A stretch of 64,000 nt of DNA, taken from NCBI GenBank assembly GCA_003856375.1, contig CP034120.1, positions 4,025,501 through 4,089,500 on the forward strand. Direction: 5' to 3'. This DNA comes from Glaciecola amylolytica (GTDB lineage Bacteria; Bacteroidota; Bacteroidia; Flavobacteriales_D; Crocinitomicaceae). Made by a program: the position numbers and the translations under genes. The notes below the pieces were generated by a model, which had not been told where the DNA came from, did no database searches, and saw only the letters and a list, made by a program, of their open reading frames with translations. Positions 42,071-52,168 of this stretch are shown one piece after another. How positions within the stretch are numbered: the first letter of the stretch is position 1; each line of letters opens with the position of its first letter.

Positions 42071-43867
42071 TCAAATATTCTCGAGCACAGCATATAAATC
42101 ATCGCGCAGATCCAGACTCATTTTCTTTCTCAGACGAGATCTTAATACATTAACAGACTCGGATGTGATATTTTTTATGGTGGCGATTTCTTTTGACGAA
42201 AGTTGAAGCTTAATCAGCAGACATAATTCTTTTTCATTTTGAGTTAATTCAGGATATCTCTCGTGAAGACGTTGTAAAAATTGACTGTTAATTTCGTTGA
42301 CATTGTTTTGGAACATCATCAATTTATTATCTACCGCCTGAAAACTCTTTACATAGTTAATCAACTCTGTCAAATCGGTTTTCTCAATCACATTCTTTCT
42401 TCTGAGTTGCTGTAAACGAAGAGCTATTTCACCTGTAAACTCAAATTTCTTGGTAATGTTGATGGCGAACGTGAGGAGGTTCTTATTTTTCAGTTCCAAT
42501 TCCAATGTGAGTCGCTCAGCTTCCGATTCTCTGTATTTTAATTTTTCTTCGTTGAGTTTACGTTCAATATAAGACGCGCGATTTTTACTTTGTTGAACTT
42601 TCCTGTTTACTATAAAGAAAACGATCAGAATTATCAGAAGAATTGCCGAAAAACCAATACTCAGAAACAGCTCTTTTCTATTAATCGATTGATCACGTTG
42701 TTTGGCTTTCTTTTGGGCTTCAAGTTCCAATGTGATCTGATCATTTTGGAAACGAACAAAATCATTCAGCATAGAATCGAACGATTGATCTTTCAGTGCT
42801 AAATAAGCAATTTCCGTCTTTTTGCGCAGTGCCTTAATCAGCTGGTCAGTCTGATGGGTTTTCTCATAATAAAGGGATAAAACATCATAATATTCCAGTT
42901 GAAGTTCGGTTTTTACATCTTTCAGCTGAATAGCATCCAAATGTGTTTTTGCATCCTGAAAAAAACCAAAATGCAACTCTACCTGCGCAAGATGAAGTAA
43001 AAGTCCTGCTCTCAGTCTCAAATCAGGCAAAGCCAGATTGGTGATCAGAATCATACGAACGGCCTCTTTTTGTTTCTCAAGGGCTTGTTTGTATTCTCCT
43101 TTCAGTTCGTGAATTTTTGCAAGGTTATCATAAACAACAGCATAGAGTGTACTGTCGCCTGAGAATTTTTTATTCAAATGAAAATTGCTGATCGCCCGAT
43201 TATAAAAATATCTCGCTGTAGACAAATTTCCCTGCTCCAAATAATTGCTTCCGATATTATTCAGACAGTGAGTTATCAAACCCGATATGTTGTGTTTTTT
43301 AATTAAATGGAGCGCTTTTTTGTAATAGAAATTCGCAGAATCAAATTGATGCGTTTTGGAATACAATTTTGCAATACGCTCAATCATATAGTAGCGTGAT
43401 ATTCGATTTAAGTTAAATTCATGTTTTAGTGATTTTTTCGAATATTCAATGGACATTTCAAGCGCACCAAGCGATTCCAGTGAGCTTCCTATAAGACCAA
43501 ATACGACACAGCTGTCTTTATTTGAAAATCCGCCTGAACGGCACAATTTCATTAAACGATCAAGTGACCGGAGTTTGTTTCCACAAAAATCATCTAAACC
43601 TGCCAGACTCCATTCACCTTCAATTTCCAAAGATTGGAATTTACTGTCCTTGGCTAATTTCAACCCATTTAAGAAATGCTTTTTTGCTTCTTCAGAATCA
43701 ATATAACAATACTTATTTCCAAGCGCATAGTAGGTTTTGATTTTTTCTTCCCCCTTAACCTGGCTGAGACGTTTTATTAAACTATCTTCCACATTCTTCT
43801 GACTAAAACCCGTCTTCGGAAAGAATATGAGTAATACTACAACGAATCGAATCAATTTCCAATGCAT
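42071..43867 (-). CDS. TPR sensor protein with LuxR-type HTH
   Basis: The ATG at 43867 (MHWKLIRFVVVLLIFFPKTGF) is chosen; a longer frame is possible from 43951. The protein has a signal sequence, a TPR array (about 40-390), one membrane helix (ELFLSIGFSAILLIILIVFFIV), a coiled coil, then a LuxR-like HTH at the end (LTQNEKELCLLIKLQLSSKEIATIKNITSES, described in parts). A common Bacteroidota design for envelope-sensing regulators. It is flanked by the two blaI-derived copies. Confidence 0.8.
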   Translation of the reverse strand: MHWKLIRFVVVLLIFFPKTGFSQKNVEDSLIKRLSQVKGEEKIKTYYALGNKYCYIDSEEAKKHFLNGLKLAKDSKFQSLEIEGEWSLAGLDDFCGNKLRSLDRLMKLCRSGGFSNKDSCVVFGLIGSSLESLGALEMSIEYSKKSLKHEFNLNRISRYYMIERIAKLYSKTHQFDSANFYYKKALHLIKKHNISGLITHCLNNIGSNYLEQGNLSTARYFYNRAISNFHLNKKFSGDSTLYAVVYDNLAKIHELKGEYKQALEKQKEAVRMILITNLALPDLRLRAGLLLHLAQVELHFGFFQDAKTHLDAIQLKDVKTELQLEYYDVLSLYYEKTHQTDQLIKALRKKTEIAYLALKDQSFDSMLNDFVRFQNDQITLELEAQKKAKQRDQSINRKELFLSIGFSAILLIILIVFFIVNRKVQQSKNRASYIERKLNEEKLKYRESEAERLTLELELKNKNLLTFAINITKKFEFTGEIALRLQQLRRKNVIEKTDLTELINYVKSFQAVDNKLMMFQNNVNEINSQFLQRLHERYPELTQNEKELCLLIKLQLSSKEIATIKNITSESVNVLRSRLRKKMSLDLRDDLYAVLENI

Positions 43868-44005
43868 AGCTTCCCGGATTGTACAACAATAAGTTTCCTT
43901 CAAAAATCTGCAGAAAGATAGAAAAATATTAGAGCCCCTGTTTAAATACAAACCTTTTGTTGTTTTTTCTATTCCTTTTTAGATCTACGACTTATTTTCA
44001 TGCAG

Positions 44006-44113
44006 CACAAGCCAATGGGAAGATGCTACATTTTGAAGTTTTATTTTGACGGAAGCAGAAACAAAATCGTCTCATTCTACAACAGCAATGTTTCCTTGAG
44101 TGAACTTTTATAA
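44006..44113 (+). pseudogene. Decayed duplicate of the BlaI gene 3' end
   Basis: From CACAAGCCAATGGGAAGA onward the sequence follows the BlaI gene 3' part (41,268-41,429) closely, including the stop and the terminator. It lacks 54 bases between two CTACATTT direct repeats (41,288 and 41,342 in the parent), so 18 codons are gone. It has no start, so it is a fragment. Confidence 0.85.
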
Positions 44114-44119
44114 TGCAAA

Positions 44120-44150
44120 AACCCCCGGCAGATTGTCGGGGTTTTTCTTT
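44120..44150. terminator. Duplicated, slightly decayed terminator
   Basis: AACCCCCGGC and GTCGGGGTT around AGATT with a T run. It is a near copy of the one at 41,436 with one mismatch and shorter pairing, and can serve the plus strand or the convergent lipoprotein gene. Confidence 0.7.
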
Positions 44151-44157
44151 TTTAATA

Positions 44158-44508
44158 CTATTTCAAATTACTTTTCTTGCAACCCAATCCTCTCCAAAAG
44201 TCTTTTGGATATTTCAGATTTTGGGGTTTTCCCATCCAACCATTGATTAGATCCAATTGATATCCATCTTCCAGTATTTTGTATTTCACGGAGCCATAAA
44301 TTATCTGATCCCAATCTCCCAGATATTTCAAACTATCCAGATTTTCCGGATAAACTCCAGTTCGTACTTTATGTAACTCGATGAGTGAGATAGCCGTTTT
44401 GAAATGCTGATCACCAAACTTCTTGTTGGATTCCTCTTTAAATTGTTTGGTGTTACATGCAGTAAGCGTTGCGAACAGCATAATGACCGCAATAATAGTT
44501 GATTTCAT
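44158..44508 (-). CDS. Small lipoprotein of unknown function
   Basis: The ATG at 44508 (MKSTIIAVIMLFATLTACNTK) gives a clear lipoprotein signal with lipobox LTAC. The 116-residue product contains a motif FKTAISLIELHKVRTGVYPENLDSL, which resembles short proteins related to secretion-linked lipoproteins. Function is unknown. It is 25 bp downstream of the stop of the 44,534 gene on the same strand. Confidence 0.65.
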   Translation of the reverse strand: MKSTIIAVIMLFATLTACNTKQFKEESNKKFGDQHFKTAISLIELHKVRTGVYPENLDSLKYLGDWDQIIYGSVKYKILEDGYQLDLINGWMGKPQNLKYPKDFWRGLGCKKSNLK

Positions 44509-44533
44509 ACAAAGGTGTTTTAATTTAATTGCT

Positions 44534-44947
44534 TCACCCCCAACGAGTTTCCAGTAATCCGAAATTCCCTGATAACAAAGCATTGAAGGCTTCTTCTACA
44601 TCATGAATAGATTGTCCTGTTCGGTCACTCAGGTATTCCGGATCAAATTCCTCAACTGTTTTGAACCACTTTTTTCTTGTAACGGTTTTGGGTCGTTTAT
44701 AGAAAATGTAAAATTCTGAATCAGAATCTCCTCCAACGATAGATATTGCTAATGAATGGTTCGATTTCACATCGACTAATTCCAATGATGGTGAATAATA
44801 TACTGTTGATTCTTCAGCAGCATTCATTTTTTTTAGCATGTCATGCCATGGAAAGTTTTGAAGAACGGCTTGAAATTCTGATTCAGTAACATTTCCCTTA
44901 TCGACGATTTTTGGATTGAGGGGTTCGCAAATTGTATATTTAAACAT
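44534..44947 (-). CDS. Hypothetical protein
   Basis: This 137-residue protein has no recognised domain. It starts MFKYTICEPLNPKIVDKGNVTE and has a YYSPSLELVDVKSNHSLAIS beta-like middle and a helical end (FDPEYLSDRTGQSIHDVEEAF). It is acidic and probably cytoplasmic; its partner gene is a lipoprotein, so a sensor-like pair is possible. Confidence 0.6.
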   Translation of the reverse strand: MFKYTICEPLNPKIVDKGNVTESEFQAVLQNFPWHDMLKKMNAAEESTVYYSPSLELVDVKSNHSLAISIVGGDSDSEFYIFYKRPKTVTRKKWFKTVEEFDPEYLSDRTGQSIHDVEEAFNALLSGNFGLLETRWG

Positions 44948-44990
44948 AGGCTATGATTATCATTCAAATCTAACATTTTTCAGGCTCACA

Positions 44991-47900
44991 TTACTCCACA
45001 ATCTCCCCCAACCTCTCAAAAGCCTGATCCATATTCATCACATGACTGTAAAGCATCCGCAAACGATCGTTTTTCTCACTCATTTTGCAGTCTTTCGGAT
45101 TGCTTTGGACGTACTTCAAAACCTGCGTGAACATCGGGGAATCGTAATACCTGGATTGAGAATTTGCAACGAAATAGCCAATCATCGAACCTTGTTTGAT
45201 CACTAGTTTTTCGAAACCGATTTCCTGTGCCAGCCAACGCAATTCGAAGGAACGCAACAGTTCTTTTACTACACGCGGAAGCGGACCGAAACGATCAATC
45301 AGCTGTTGTTTGTATGCTTCGATTTCTTCTTTCGTGCTCAGGTTATCCAGATCCTGATAAATGCTCAAACGCTCCGAAACATTGTTGATGTAGTCTTCCG
45401 TGATGCGCAGCTCGAAATCGGTTTCCAGAACACAATCTTTCACGAAGTGCGCACCCATGGTTTCAGTATTCCGGTCGTCGTACAAATCCTTGAACTCTTC
45501 TTCTTTCAATTCGTCCATGGCTTCGTTGAGGATCTTCTGATACATTTCAAAACCAATTTCGGAAATGAATCCGCTTTGCTCACCGCCTAAAAGGTTTCCG
45601 GCTCCACGAATGTCCAGATCTTTCATTGCAATATTGAAACCTGAACCCAAATCGGAGAACTGAACCAAAGCTTCCAAACGTTTACGCGCTTCGGAAGTCA
45701 ATAAACTGATCGGCTGCGAAATGAGGTAACAGAATCCTTTTTTGTTGGAACGACCAACACGACCGCGCAACTGATGCAAATCACTTAATCCGAAGTTGTG
45801 CGCATCGTTGATGATAATCGTATTTGCATTTGAAATGTCAATTCCGGACTCAATAATCGTCGTTGCCAGCAAAACGTCATAATCACCCTGAATGAAATCC
45901 ATCATGATTTTCTCCAACTGTTTTCCTTCCATTTGTCCGTGACCAATTGCTACGCGAACTCCCGGACATAAACGGGAAATCATTCCGGCCATCTCCTTGA
46001 TATTCGCCAAACGATTGTGTACAAAATACACTTGTCCGCCTCTGCTCACTTCATACGAAATGGCGTCACGGATTGCTTCTTCCTGGAAGGTAATGACTTC
46101 CGTCAAAACCGGTTGGCGGTTTGGCGGCGGTGTGTTGATAATACTCAAATCGCGGGCACCCATCAATGAGAACTGAAGTGTTCTCGGAATCGGTGTTGCA
46201 GTTAAAGTCAGTGTATCAACCGTTGTTTTCATGGTTTTCAATTTGTCTTTCACCGCCACTCCGAACTTTTGCTCTTCGTCGATGATGATTAACCCAAGAT
46301 CTTTGAACTTGACCTTGTCACCCACAATCTTATGAGTTCCCACCAAAATATCAATTTCTCCGCTTTCCACTTTTTTCAAGGTCGCTGTGATTTCTTTTGC
46401 GGATTTGAAACGATTGATATAATCTACGTTTGCAGGGAAACTTTTCAACCGTTCCGCAAATGAACGCGCATGCTGGTGACTCAAAATAGTGGTCGGAACC
46501 AAAACTGCAACTTGTTTGCTGTCTGCAACAGCTTTGAACGCCGCCCGGATAGCTACTTCCGTTTTTCCGAAACCAACATCTCCACACACCAGGCGATCCA
46601 TCGGCATGGGTTTTTCCATGTCTTCTTTCACGGCTTGAGTCGCTTTCAGCTGATCGGGAGTATCTTCATACATAAAAGATGCCTCCAACTCGTTTTGCAA
46701 GTAAGAATCAGGAGAAAACGCAAATCCGGGTTGACTTTTGCGTTTTGCATATAATTGAATCAAATCGAACGCCAATTCCTTGATGCGTTTCTTGGTTTTT
46801 TGCTTCAAGGTTGCCCAGGCCTGCGTTCCGAGTTTGTTCATTTTCGGAGCTGCTCCGTCTTTTCCTGTGAACTTCGAAATGCGGTGCAAAGAGTGAATGC
46901 TGACATACAACACGTCTCCATCTTTGTATACCAAACGAATTGCTTCCTGTGGTTTTCCGTTTACATCAATGGTTTGCAAACCGGAAAACTGACCCACTCC
47001 GTGATCGATATGTGTCACATAATCGCCTTTCTGCAGGTTGTAGATTTCTTTTAAAGTCAATGCTTGTTTTGCCTGACGGAATCCTTCTTTCAACTTAAAG
47101 CGGTGATAACGCTCAAAGATCTGATGATCGGTATAACAAACCAATTTCAGACTCGGCAAAATGAATCCTTCATGCAGGGCAATATTCATCGGCTGAAAAT
47201 CCACCTCCGCGCCGATGTCTTCGAAAATCTGGTACAATCGTTCGATTTGCTTCGGTTGATTGGAGAAAATCAGGTTGGTGGCTCCGGCCGTTTTCCGGGC
47301 AATCAAATCGTCTTTCAACAAATCAAAATCCTTATTGAAAGTGGGTTGATGCAAGGTTTCAAAAGTAACGGTGTCGTTTGCTTTAAAAGCGTATTCGGGT
47401 CCGAATTCCACGATGGAATGCACTTGAAGCTGCTCTTTCCAGTCGGACGGATGCATGTACAATTCACTCGGCAAACTATGTTTAATCGTGTTCTTCGGTA
47501 ATTGATCGTAAACCTTCACCGCTTTTTCATAATCTCTTTCCAAAGCAGCTTTTACCAAGTCATTTGAAGCCAGCCAAAACGTCGTTTGCTTTCCGATAAA
47601 TTCCAGGAAAGTTCCGTTTCCATCCAACACCAATTGGCGCTGAACATTCGGAACAACCGAGAAATGAGTGTGTGTATTGATCGACAATTGTGAAACCGGA
47701 TCAAAAGTCCGGATAGAATCTACCTCATCGCCAAAAAACTCTACGCGGAAAGGCTGGTCATTGGAAAATGAGAAGATATCTACAATTCCTCCACGAATGG
47801 AAAACTGTCCGGGTTCGTACACAAAATCAACCCGTTCGAAACCATATTCCAACAGTAATTCATTGAAGAAATCGATGGAATAGGTTTTTCCGCGTTCTAC

Positions 47901-48332
47901 ACGCATGGTATTTTCGGACAATTTTTTCTGTGTCGGCACACGCTCAAACAAAGCTTGCGGATAAGTTACCACCCAGGTGTTTTTCCCGGAGTTGATCTTT
48001 TCCAGTACTTCTGCTCTGGCAACAACATTTGCATTGTCGGTTTCCTCCAATTGATAAGGAGTGCGGTAAGATGCCGGATAAAACAGGATGTGTTTGTTTT
48101 CCGGATACAACTGTTCCAGATCATTCAGGAAATATGCAGCCGATTCTTTGTCTTCCAGAATGAATAAATGATTTCCCGGAACCTGTTCACAAACAGAAGC
48201 AACGGCAATGGATTTGGAAGAACCGATGAGTCCTTTCCAGTGAATACGAATTTCAGCCTGTTGCAGCAAGTTTGCCGTTTCGTCGAGCCCTTTGAGTTTT
48301 TTGAAAAGTTGTAAAAATTGTGTCTGTTCCAT
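44991..48332 (-). CDS. mfd: Transcription-repair coupling factor Mfd
   Basis: This 1113-residue protein has a UvrB-homology N-terminal region, the RNA polymerase-interacting domain (YVTHIDHGVGQFSGL), a helicase core (DVGFGKTEVAIRAAFKA Walker A, IIIDEEQKFGV box, GSGFNIAMKDLDIRGAGN) and a C-terminal TRCF domain. It removes stalled RNA polymerase at DNA lesions and recruits excision repair. The length fits the family. Confidence 0.95.
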   Translation of the reverse strand: MEQTQFLQLFKKLKGLDETANLLQQAEIRIHWKGLIGSSKSIAVASVCEQVPGNHLFILEDKESAAYFLNDLEQLYPENKHILFYPASYRTPYQLEETDNANVVARAEVLEKINSGKNTWVVTYPQALFERVPTQKKLSENTMRVERGKTYSIDFFNELLLEYGFERVDFVYEPGQFSIRGGIVDIFSFSNDQPFRVEFFGDEVDSIRTFDPVSQLSINTHTHFSVVPNVQRQLVLDGNGTFLEFIGKQTTFWLASNDLVKAALERDYEKAVKVYDQLPKNTIKHSLPSELYMHPSDWKEQLQVHSIVEFGPEYAFKANDTVTFETLHQPTFNKDFDLLKDDLIARKTAGATNLIFSNQPKQIERLYQIFEDIGAEVDFQPMNIALHEGFILPSLKLVCYTDHQIFERYHRFKLKEGFRQAKQALTLKEIYNLQKGDYVTHIDHGVGQFSGLQTIDVNGKPQEAIRLVYKDGDVLYVSIHSLHRISKFTGKDGAAPKMNKLGTQAWATLKQKTKKRIKELAFDLIQLYAKRKSQPGFAFSPDSYLQNELEASFMYEDTPDQLKATQAVKEDMEKPMPMDRLVCGDVGFGKTEVAIRAAFKAVADSKQVAVLVPTTILSHQHARSFAERLKSFPANVDYINRFKSAKEITATLKKVESGEIDILVGTHKIVGDKVKFKDLGLIIIDEEQKFGVAVKDKLKTMKTTVDTLTLTATPIPRTLQFSLMGARDLSIINTPPPNRQPVLTEVITFQEEAIRDAISYEVSRGGQVYFVHNRLANIKEMAGMISRLCPGVRVAIGHGQMEGKQLEKIMMDFIQGDYDVLLATTIIESGIDISNANTIIINDAHNFGLSDLHQLRGRVGRSNKKGFCYLISQPISLLTSEARKRLEALVQFSDLGSGFNIAMKDLDIRGAGNLLGGEQSGFISEIGFEMYQKILNEAMDELKEEEFKDLYDDRNTETMGAHFVKDCVLETDFELRITEDYINNVSERLSIYQDLDNLSTKEEIEAYKQQLIDRFGPLPRVVKELLRSFELRWLAQEIGFEKLVIKQGSMIGYFVANSQSRYYDSPMFTQVLKYVQSNPKDCKMSEKNDRLRMLYSHVMNMDQAFERLGEIVE

Positions 48333-48601
48333 CTTGTACCAAAACCGTTAAGGGGCACCAAACAATTGGAGCCCCTGAAAAAGTTACTGCAAAGATAAGT
48401 TACTTAAACATGACTCGGATACAATTTCCTGTTTGAATTTTTATTTGATTTATCCGCTTCAGGAATCCTTTATCCGGGTAGAAAAGAAATCACCGGGAAA
48501 TAAAATCGATTCAAATCAGCGACTTAGGATTCTGAGAACGACTTAGTAGTTTGTTCAACGATTGAACAAAGCGATGGTTATTTTTACTGAAAAATTACTT
48601 T

Positions 48602-51298
48602 ATGCGTTGGCTTCCTCTTCTTTTCTTAGCGTCCTTTTCTTTCGGGCAAAAAACGGATACCCTTTCGGGATACCAGTCTAAAATTTCAGGGGAAGAAATT
48701 ACGTACTATTCTCCCTATGATCGGTTTGCGAAAACAGCACTTCTGACTCGTTGCAACGGAAATTCACCTGTCGCATGGAATGCTGAGCCATTCAAAGGAA
48801 AACAAAAAATGGTCACTTATGAAGTCTTGATCGGGCATTCAACAGGAACCAGTTCGGGAAGCAGGGATTTTATTCTTTCACTGAATGATCTTGAAATCGG
48901 TACGCTTACCACACAAGCCAGGCAGAAAGGAAAATACAGCTATTCAACAGGCAAAAACAGCAAAGGCTTTGTGCAATTTGTGTGGATGGAATACGACGCA
49001 AATAACGACGGTTTCGGAAAATTGTATATCACCGTTCCCGCTTCTTCCGTCAAACAAAAAGCAGCATTTTCCATTTTGGGAACAAACGCCAATTCCCGCG
49101 ACTGGTTGATGGTTTTTATGTATCAGCGAACCTTGAAGATTGATGTTGAATCAACACAATTGGTAACCATTAAAGAAAAGAAACGCCAGCTGAATCTATA
49201 CATCGATCAACCCTTATCGCAATCCACGACGTTACACATAAAATCAACTCTGTTTGATACCTCTTTCACCGTTTCACACGGTTACAACAAGCTTAGTTTG
49301 CCGGTTTATCCTGTTGATTTCACCGGAACTGATGAGATTTATTGTTTGCTGGATGGTGTGGAAGGCGGAAGAAAAGTGAAGTTGGAGATCGAACCCTTGA
49401 AATCCTATGAATTTCACATTATTCACCATTCTCACAATGATATTGGTTACTCGCATTTACAAACCGAAGTGGCAGAAATCCAAACCAAAAATATCCGGAT
49501 GGCCCTGGAGTGGATCAGAAATGCCAAACCAACCCAAAAACCCTATTGGCACATTGAATCGTTATGGGCAGTGGAGAATTTTCTGGGAGAAGCGTCGGAG
49601 TCAGAGAAGCAGGAGTTTTTTGCGTCTGTGAAACGCGGAAACATCATTCTCTCTGCTAATTATGCCAACATTCTGACCGGATTATCGCGGCCGGAAGAAC
49701 TGAATTGGATGTTGGAGTACTCCAAACAATTGGAGGAGAAGAATAAGATTGACATCCAATCTGCAATGATTACGGATATTCCGGGAATTACTGCTGCAGG
49801 ATTAAATGCTTACGTTCAAAATGACATTCCGTATTTATCATTGGGACCAAACTATGTAGAGGCTTTTGCAGATCATGGCGATCGTGTTGGCGGAGTAATC
49901 CGCGAGCAGGGCGACAACGCATTTTATTGGAAACCAGATTCGAATTCAGATAAAAAGGTATTGGTCTGGACAGCCGGAAAAGGTTATTCTTTCTTCCACA
50001 ATGTCGGTGACAAACAAAAACAGGAGCGCTGGGAACAAAAAATTTCCGATTACTGTATTGAATTAGATCGCGAAAAATATCCGTATGATATCGTTCAGCT
50101 CCGCTATACCAAGAAAGCAGACAATGGTCCTGTTGACACCACTCTTTGCAATTTCATTGATAACTGGAATGCAACTTACAGCACTCCCAAATTGGTTCTA
50201 AATTCGGTGAATACACTCTTCCGCGAATTTGAAAAACGCTATGGCTCAACTCTTCAGATCGAAACCGGGGAAATTTCTCCGTATTGGGAAGATGGAGCCT
50301 TTTCTACTGTAGCCGAAGAAATTCTGAACAGAACTCTTTCTTTAAAAACGACGGTTCTGGAGGAAAAAGCCCGAAAGGAGGGAAAATATGACGCGAACAA
50401 ACAGGCATTCTATGCCCTACACCGGAACATTCTTTTGTTTAACGAACATACCTGGGGAGCCTGGTGCAGTATTTCCGATCCGGAAGCCTACTTTACTACG
50501 GAGCAATGGAAAATCAAGAAGAGTTTTGTGGATTCGGCAGAAGCGCAGTACCAACGTTTGGAGAAAATCATCGGAACAGCAAACGAAACAACATTAATTC
50601 CGGGAGCTCTGTTGATAGATGATTTTAAAGTGGATTCAAAAACAGGCGGAATTTCCGAATTAATTTCCTCCGGAAAAAACCTTTTTGCTGAAGAGAATGA
50701 TGTTCATTGCTTTGAACCCATTTATAGTTTAGGAATCAACCCGCAAACCACTCACACCCCAAATGCTATCCACATAAGCACACTAGCTGATAACTCCGCA
50801 AAGAAAGAAGTGCTGGTAAAAGTCATTCTCGGTGAATCGTTAAAATTAGAGATTCTCTATTTGCTTGATAAGAAAAAACGATTGTTGCATGCGCAATACA
50901 AAGTCAACAAAGAATTGGTGAAGGACAAAGAATCCATGCATATTGCATTGCCGTTATCGGGAGGAACAAAGGACATTTTATATGGTGCTTCAACAAATCT
51001 GATTTCTTTTTCAAAAGATCCGCTACCCGGTTCGAACAGAGAATTTATTTGCACCGACAAAGAACTCCTTGTAAAAACCGCCGGGCGAGCATTTCGCATT
51101 TATTCACCCCAACTCAATTTGTTTGAGGTAGGAGGAATTATCAACGAAACACAGGTAAACGGAGCCAAAGAGTGGAAAAGAGAACCGGGCGACATTTCCC
51201 AACTTTTTTTGTATGTCTTTAATAATTACTGGCATACCAACTACAAAGCATATCAGGAGGGTTTCTTCGAATTTGAACTCATTCTTGGAGTTGAGTAA
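48602..51298 (+). CDS. Secreted GH38-like alpha-mannosidase family protein
   Basis: This 898-residue protein has a signal peptide (MRWLPLLFLASFSFG) and an N-terminal beta-rich part. A GH38-like catalytic start lies around residue 275 (HIIHHSHNDIGYSH), with a downstream LIKE-type IQSAMITDIPGITAAG stretch. The HxD of the first motif is the usual zinc ligand set of GH38. Probably trims mannose-containing glycans outside the cell. The exact family (GH38 or a sister family) needs a profile search. Confidence 0.65.
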   Translation: MRWLPLLFLASFSFGQKTDTLSGYQSKISGEEITYYSPYDRFAKTALLTRCNGNSPVAWNAEPFKGKQKMVTYEVLIGHSTGTSSGSRDFILSLNDLEIGTLTTQARQKGKYSYSTGKNSKGFVQFVWMEYDANNDGFGKLYITVPASSVKQKAAFSILGTNANSRDWLMVFMYQRTLKIDVESTQLVTIKEKKRQLNLYIDQPLSQSTTLHIKSTLFDTSFTVSHGYNKLSLPVYPVDFTGTDEIYCLLDGVEGGRKVKLEIEPLKSYEFHIIHHSHNDIGYSHLQTEVAEIQTKNIRMALEWIRNAKPTQKPYWHIESLWAVENFLGEASESEKQEFFASVKRGNIILSANYANILTGLSRPEELNWMLEYSKQLEEKNKIDIQSAMITDIPGITAAGLNAYVQNDIPYLSLGPNYVEAFADHGDRVGGVIREQGDNAFYWKPDSNSDKKVLVWTAGKGYSFFHNVGDKQKQERWEQKISDYCIELDREKYPYDIVQLRYTKKADNGPVDTTLCNFIDNWNATYSTPKLVLNSVNTLFREFEKRYGSTLQIETGEISPYWEDGAFSTVAEEILNRTLSLKTTVLEEKARKEGKYDANKQAFYALHRNILLFNEHTWGAWCSISDPEAYFTTEQWKIKKSFVDSAEAQYQRLEKIIGTANETTLIPGALLIDDFKVDSKTGGISELISSGKNLFAEENDVHCFEPIYSLGINPQTTHTPNAIHISTLADNSAKKEVLVKVILGESLKLEILYLLDKKKRLLHAQYKVNKELVKDKESMHIALPLSGGTKDILYGASTNLISFSKDPLPGSNREFICTDKELLVKTAGRAFRIYSPQLNLFEVGGIINETQVNGAKEWKREPGDISQLFLYVFNNYWHTNYKAYQEGFFEFELILGVE

Positions 51299-51435
51299 GC
51301 CTGATTTTTTTTCAATTTGAAACAATTGTTTTCAAAACGAAAAGAAATGAAGCATCTTTATTCTTAAAACCCTTTAAAATCAAGGTTTTCTATTTATGGC
51401 ATACCTTTTATAAGGTATTTATAAAAATTAAAATT

Positions 51436-51960
51436 ATGAAAACGATATATTTTGTGGCGTTGGTTTCAGTGGGTATGTTGGGAGTTTTTGCTGGGTGCAA
51501 AAAGGAAGAAGGAAAAAGTCGCATGACTGTGAAGATGGTTGATGCACCCGGCGATTTCCAACAGGTGAATGTGGAAGTGTTACAGGTTCAGGTAAATGTG
51601 AGCGGTGGCGGTTGGGTAGCTTTACCTACGAATGCCGGAATTTACGACCTGCTGACTCTTCAAAACGATGTTTCGGCAACGTTGGTTAACACCGGAGAGT
51701 TCCCTGCTGGCCAATTGAATCAACTCCGATTAATTCTTGGAGATGAAAACACGGTAATGGTAGACAGCACGTATTATCCTTTGGCAACTCCATCGGCACA
51801 ACAATCCGGATTAAAGATCAATCTCAAATCAGATTTTGCTCCGAATCAGGTTTATGAAGTTTTGCTCGATTTTGATGCTGAAAATAGCATTGTTACTCAA
51901 GGAAACGGAAGTTATTCATTAAAACCAGTAATCAAAGTGCTTTCCATAAATCCGATTTAA
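51436..51960 (+). CDS. DUF4382-domain lipoprotein
   Basis: This 174-residue protein has a signal with lipobox FAGC and a DUF4382 layout (MTVKMVDAPGDFQQVNVEV, YDLLTLQNDVSATLV, YSLKPVIKVL). A beta-sandwich protein of the Bacteroidota envelope with unknown function. A terminator follows. Confidence 0.75.
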   Translation: MKTIYFVALVSVGMLGVFAGCKKEEGKSRMTVKMVDAPGDFQQVNVEVLQVQVNVSGGGWVALPTNAGIYDLLTLQNDVSATLVNTGEFPAGQLNQLRLILGDENTVMVDSTYYPLATPSAQQSGLKINLKSDFAPNQVYEVLLDFDAENSIVTQGNGSYSLKPVIKVLSINPI

Positions 51961-51994
51961 GGGTTTTAGTGAATGTATAGCTCAGTTCTAACTG

Positions 51995-52032
51995 AAAAGG
52001 GTCGTGGAAATATTCACGACCCTTTTCTTTTT
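51995..52032 (+). terminator. Intrinsic terminator
   Basis: AAAAGGGTCGTG (51995-52006) pairs with CACGACCCTTTT (52015-52026), followed by a T run. It ends the DUF4382 transcript. Confidence 0.9.
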
Positions 52033-52168
52033 TCCACCCGTTCGTTCAATCAGCCGATTATTCCGCTCAGTTAATCAATCGACGCGTTCCATCAATAAAA
52101 TAATCTTTTCACTAACCATATTGATTCTCTTGTCGTTCAGTCTTATTATTCACTTTAAAACTCAATTT

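Noticed and set aside
45306-47883. Several plus-strand frames inside mfd
   Set aside because: Antisense shadows of a well-supported gene.
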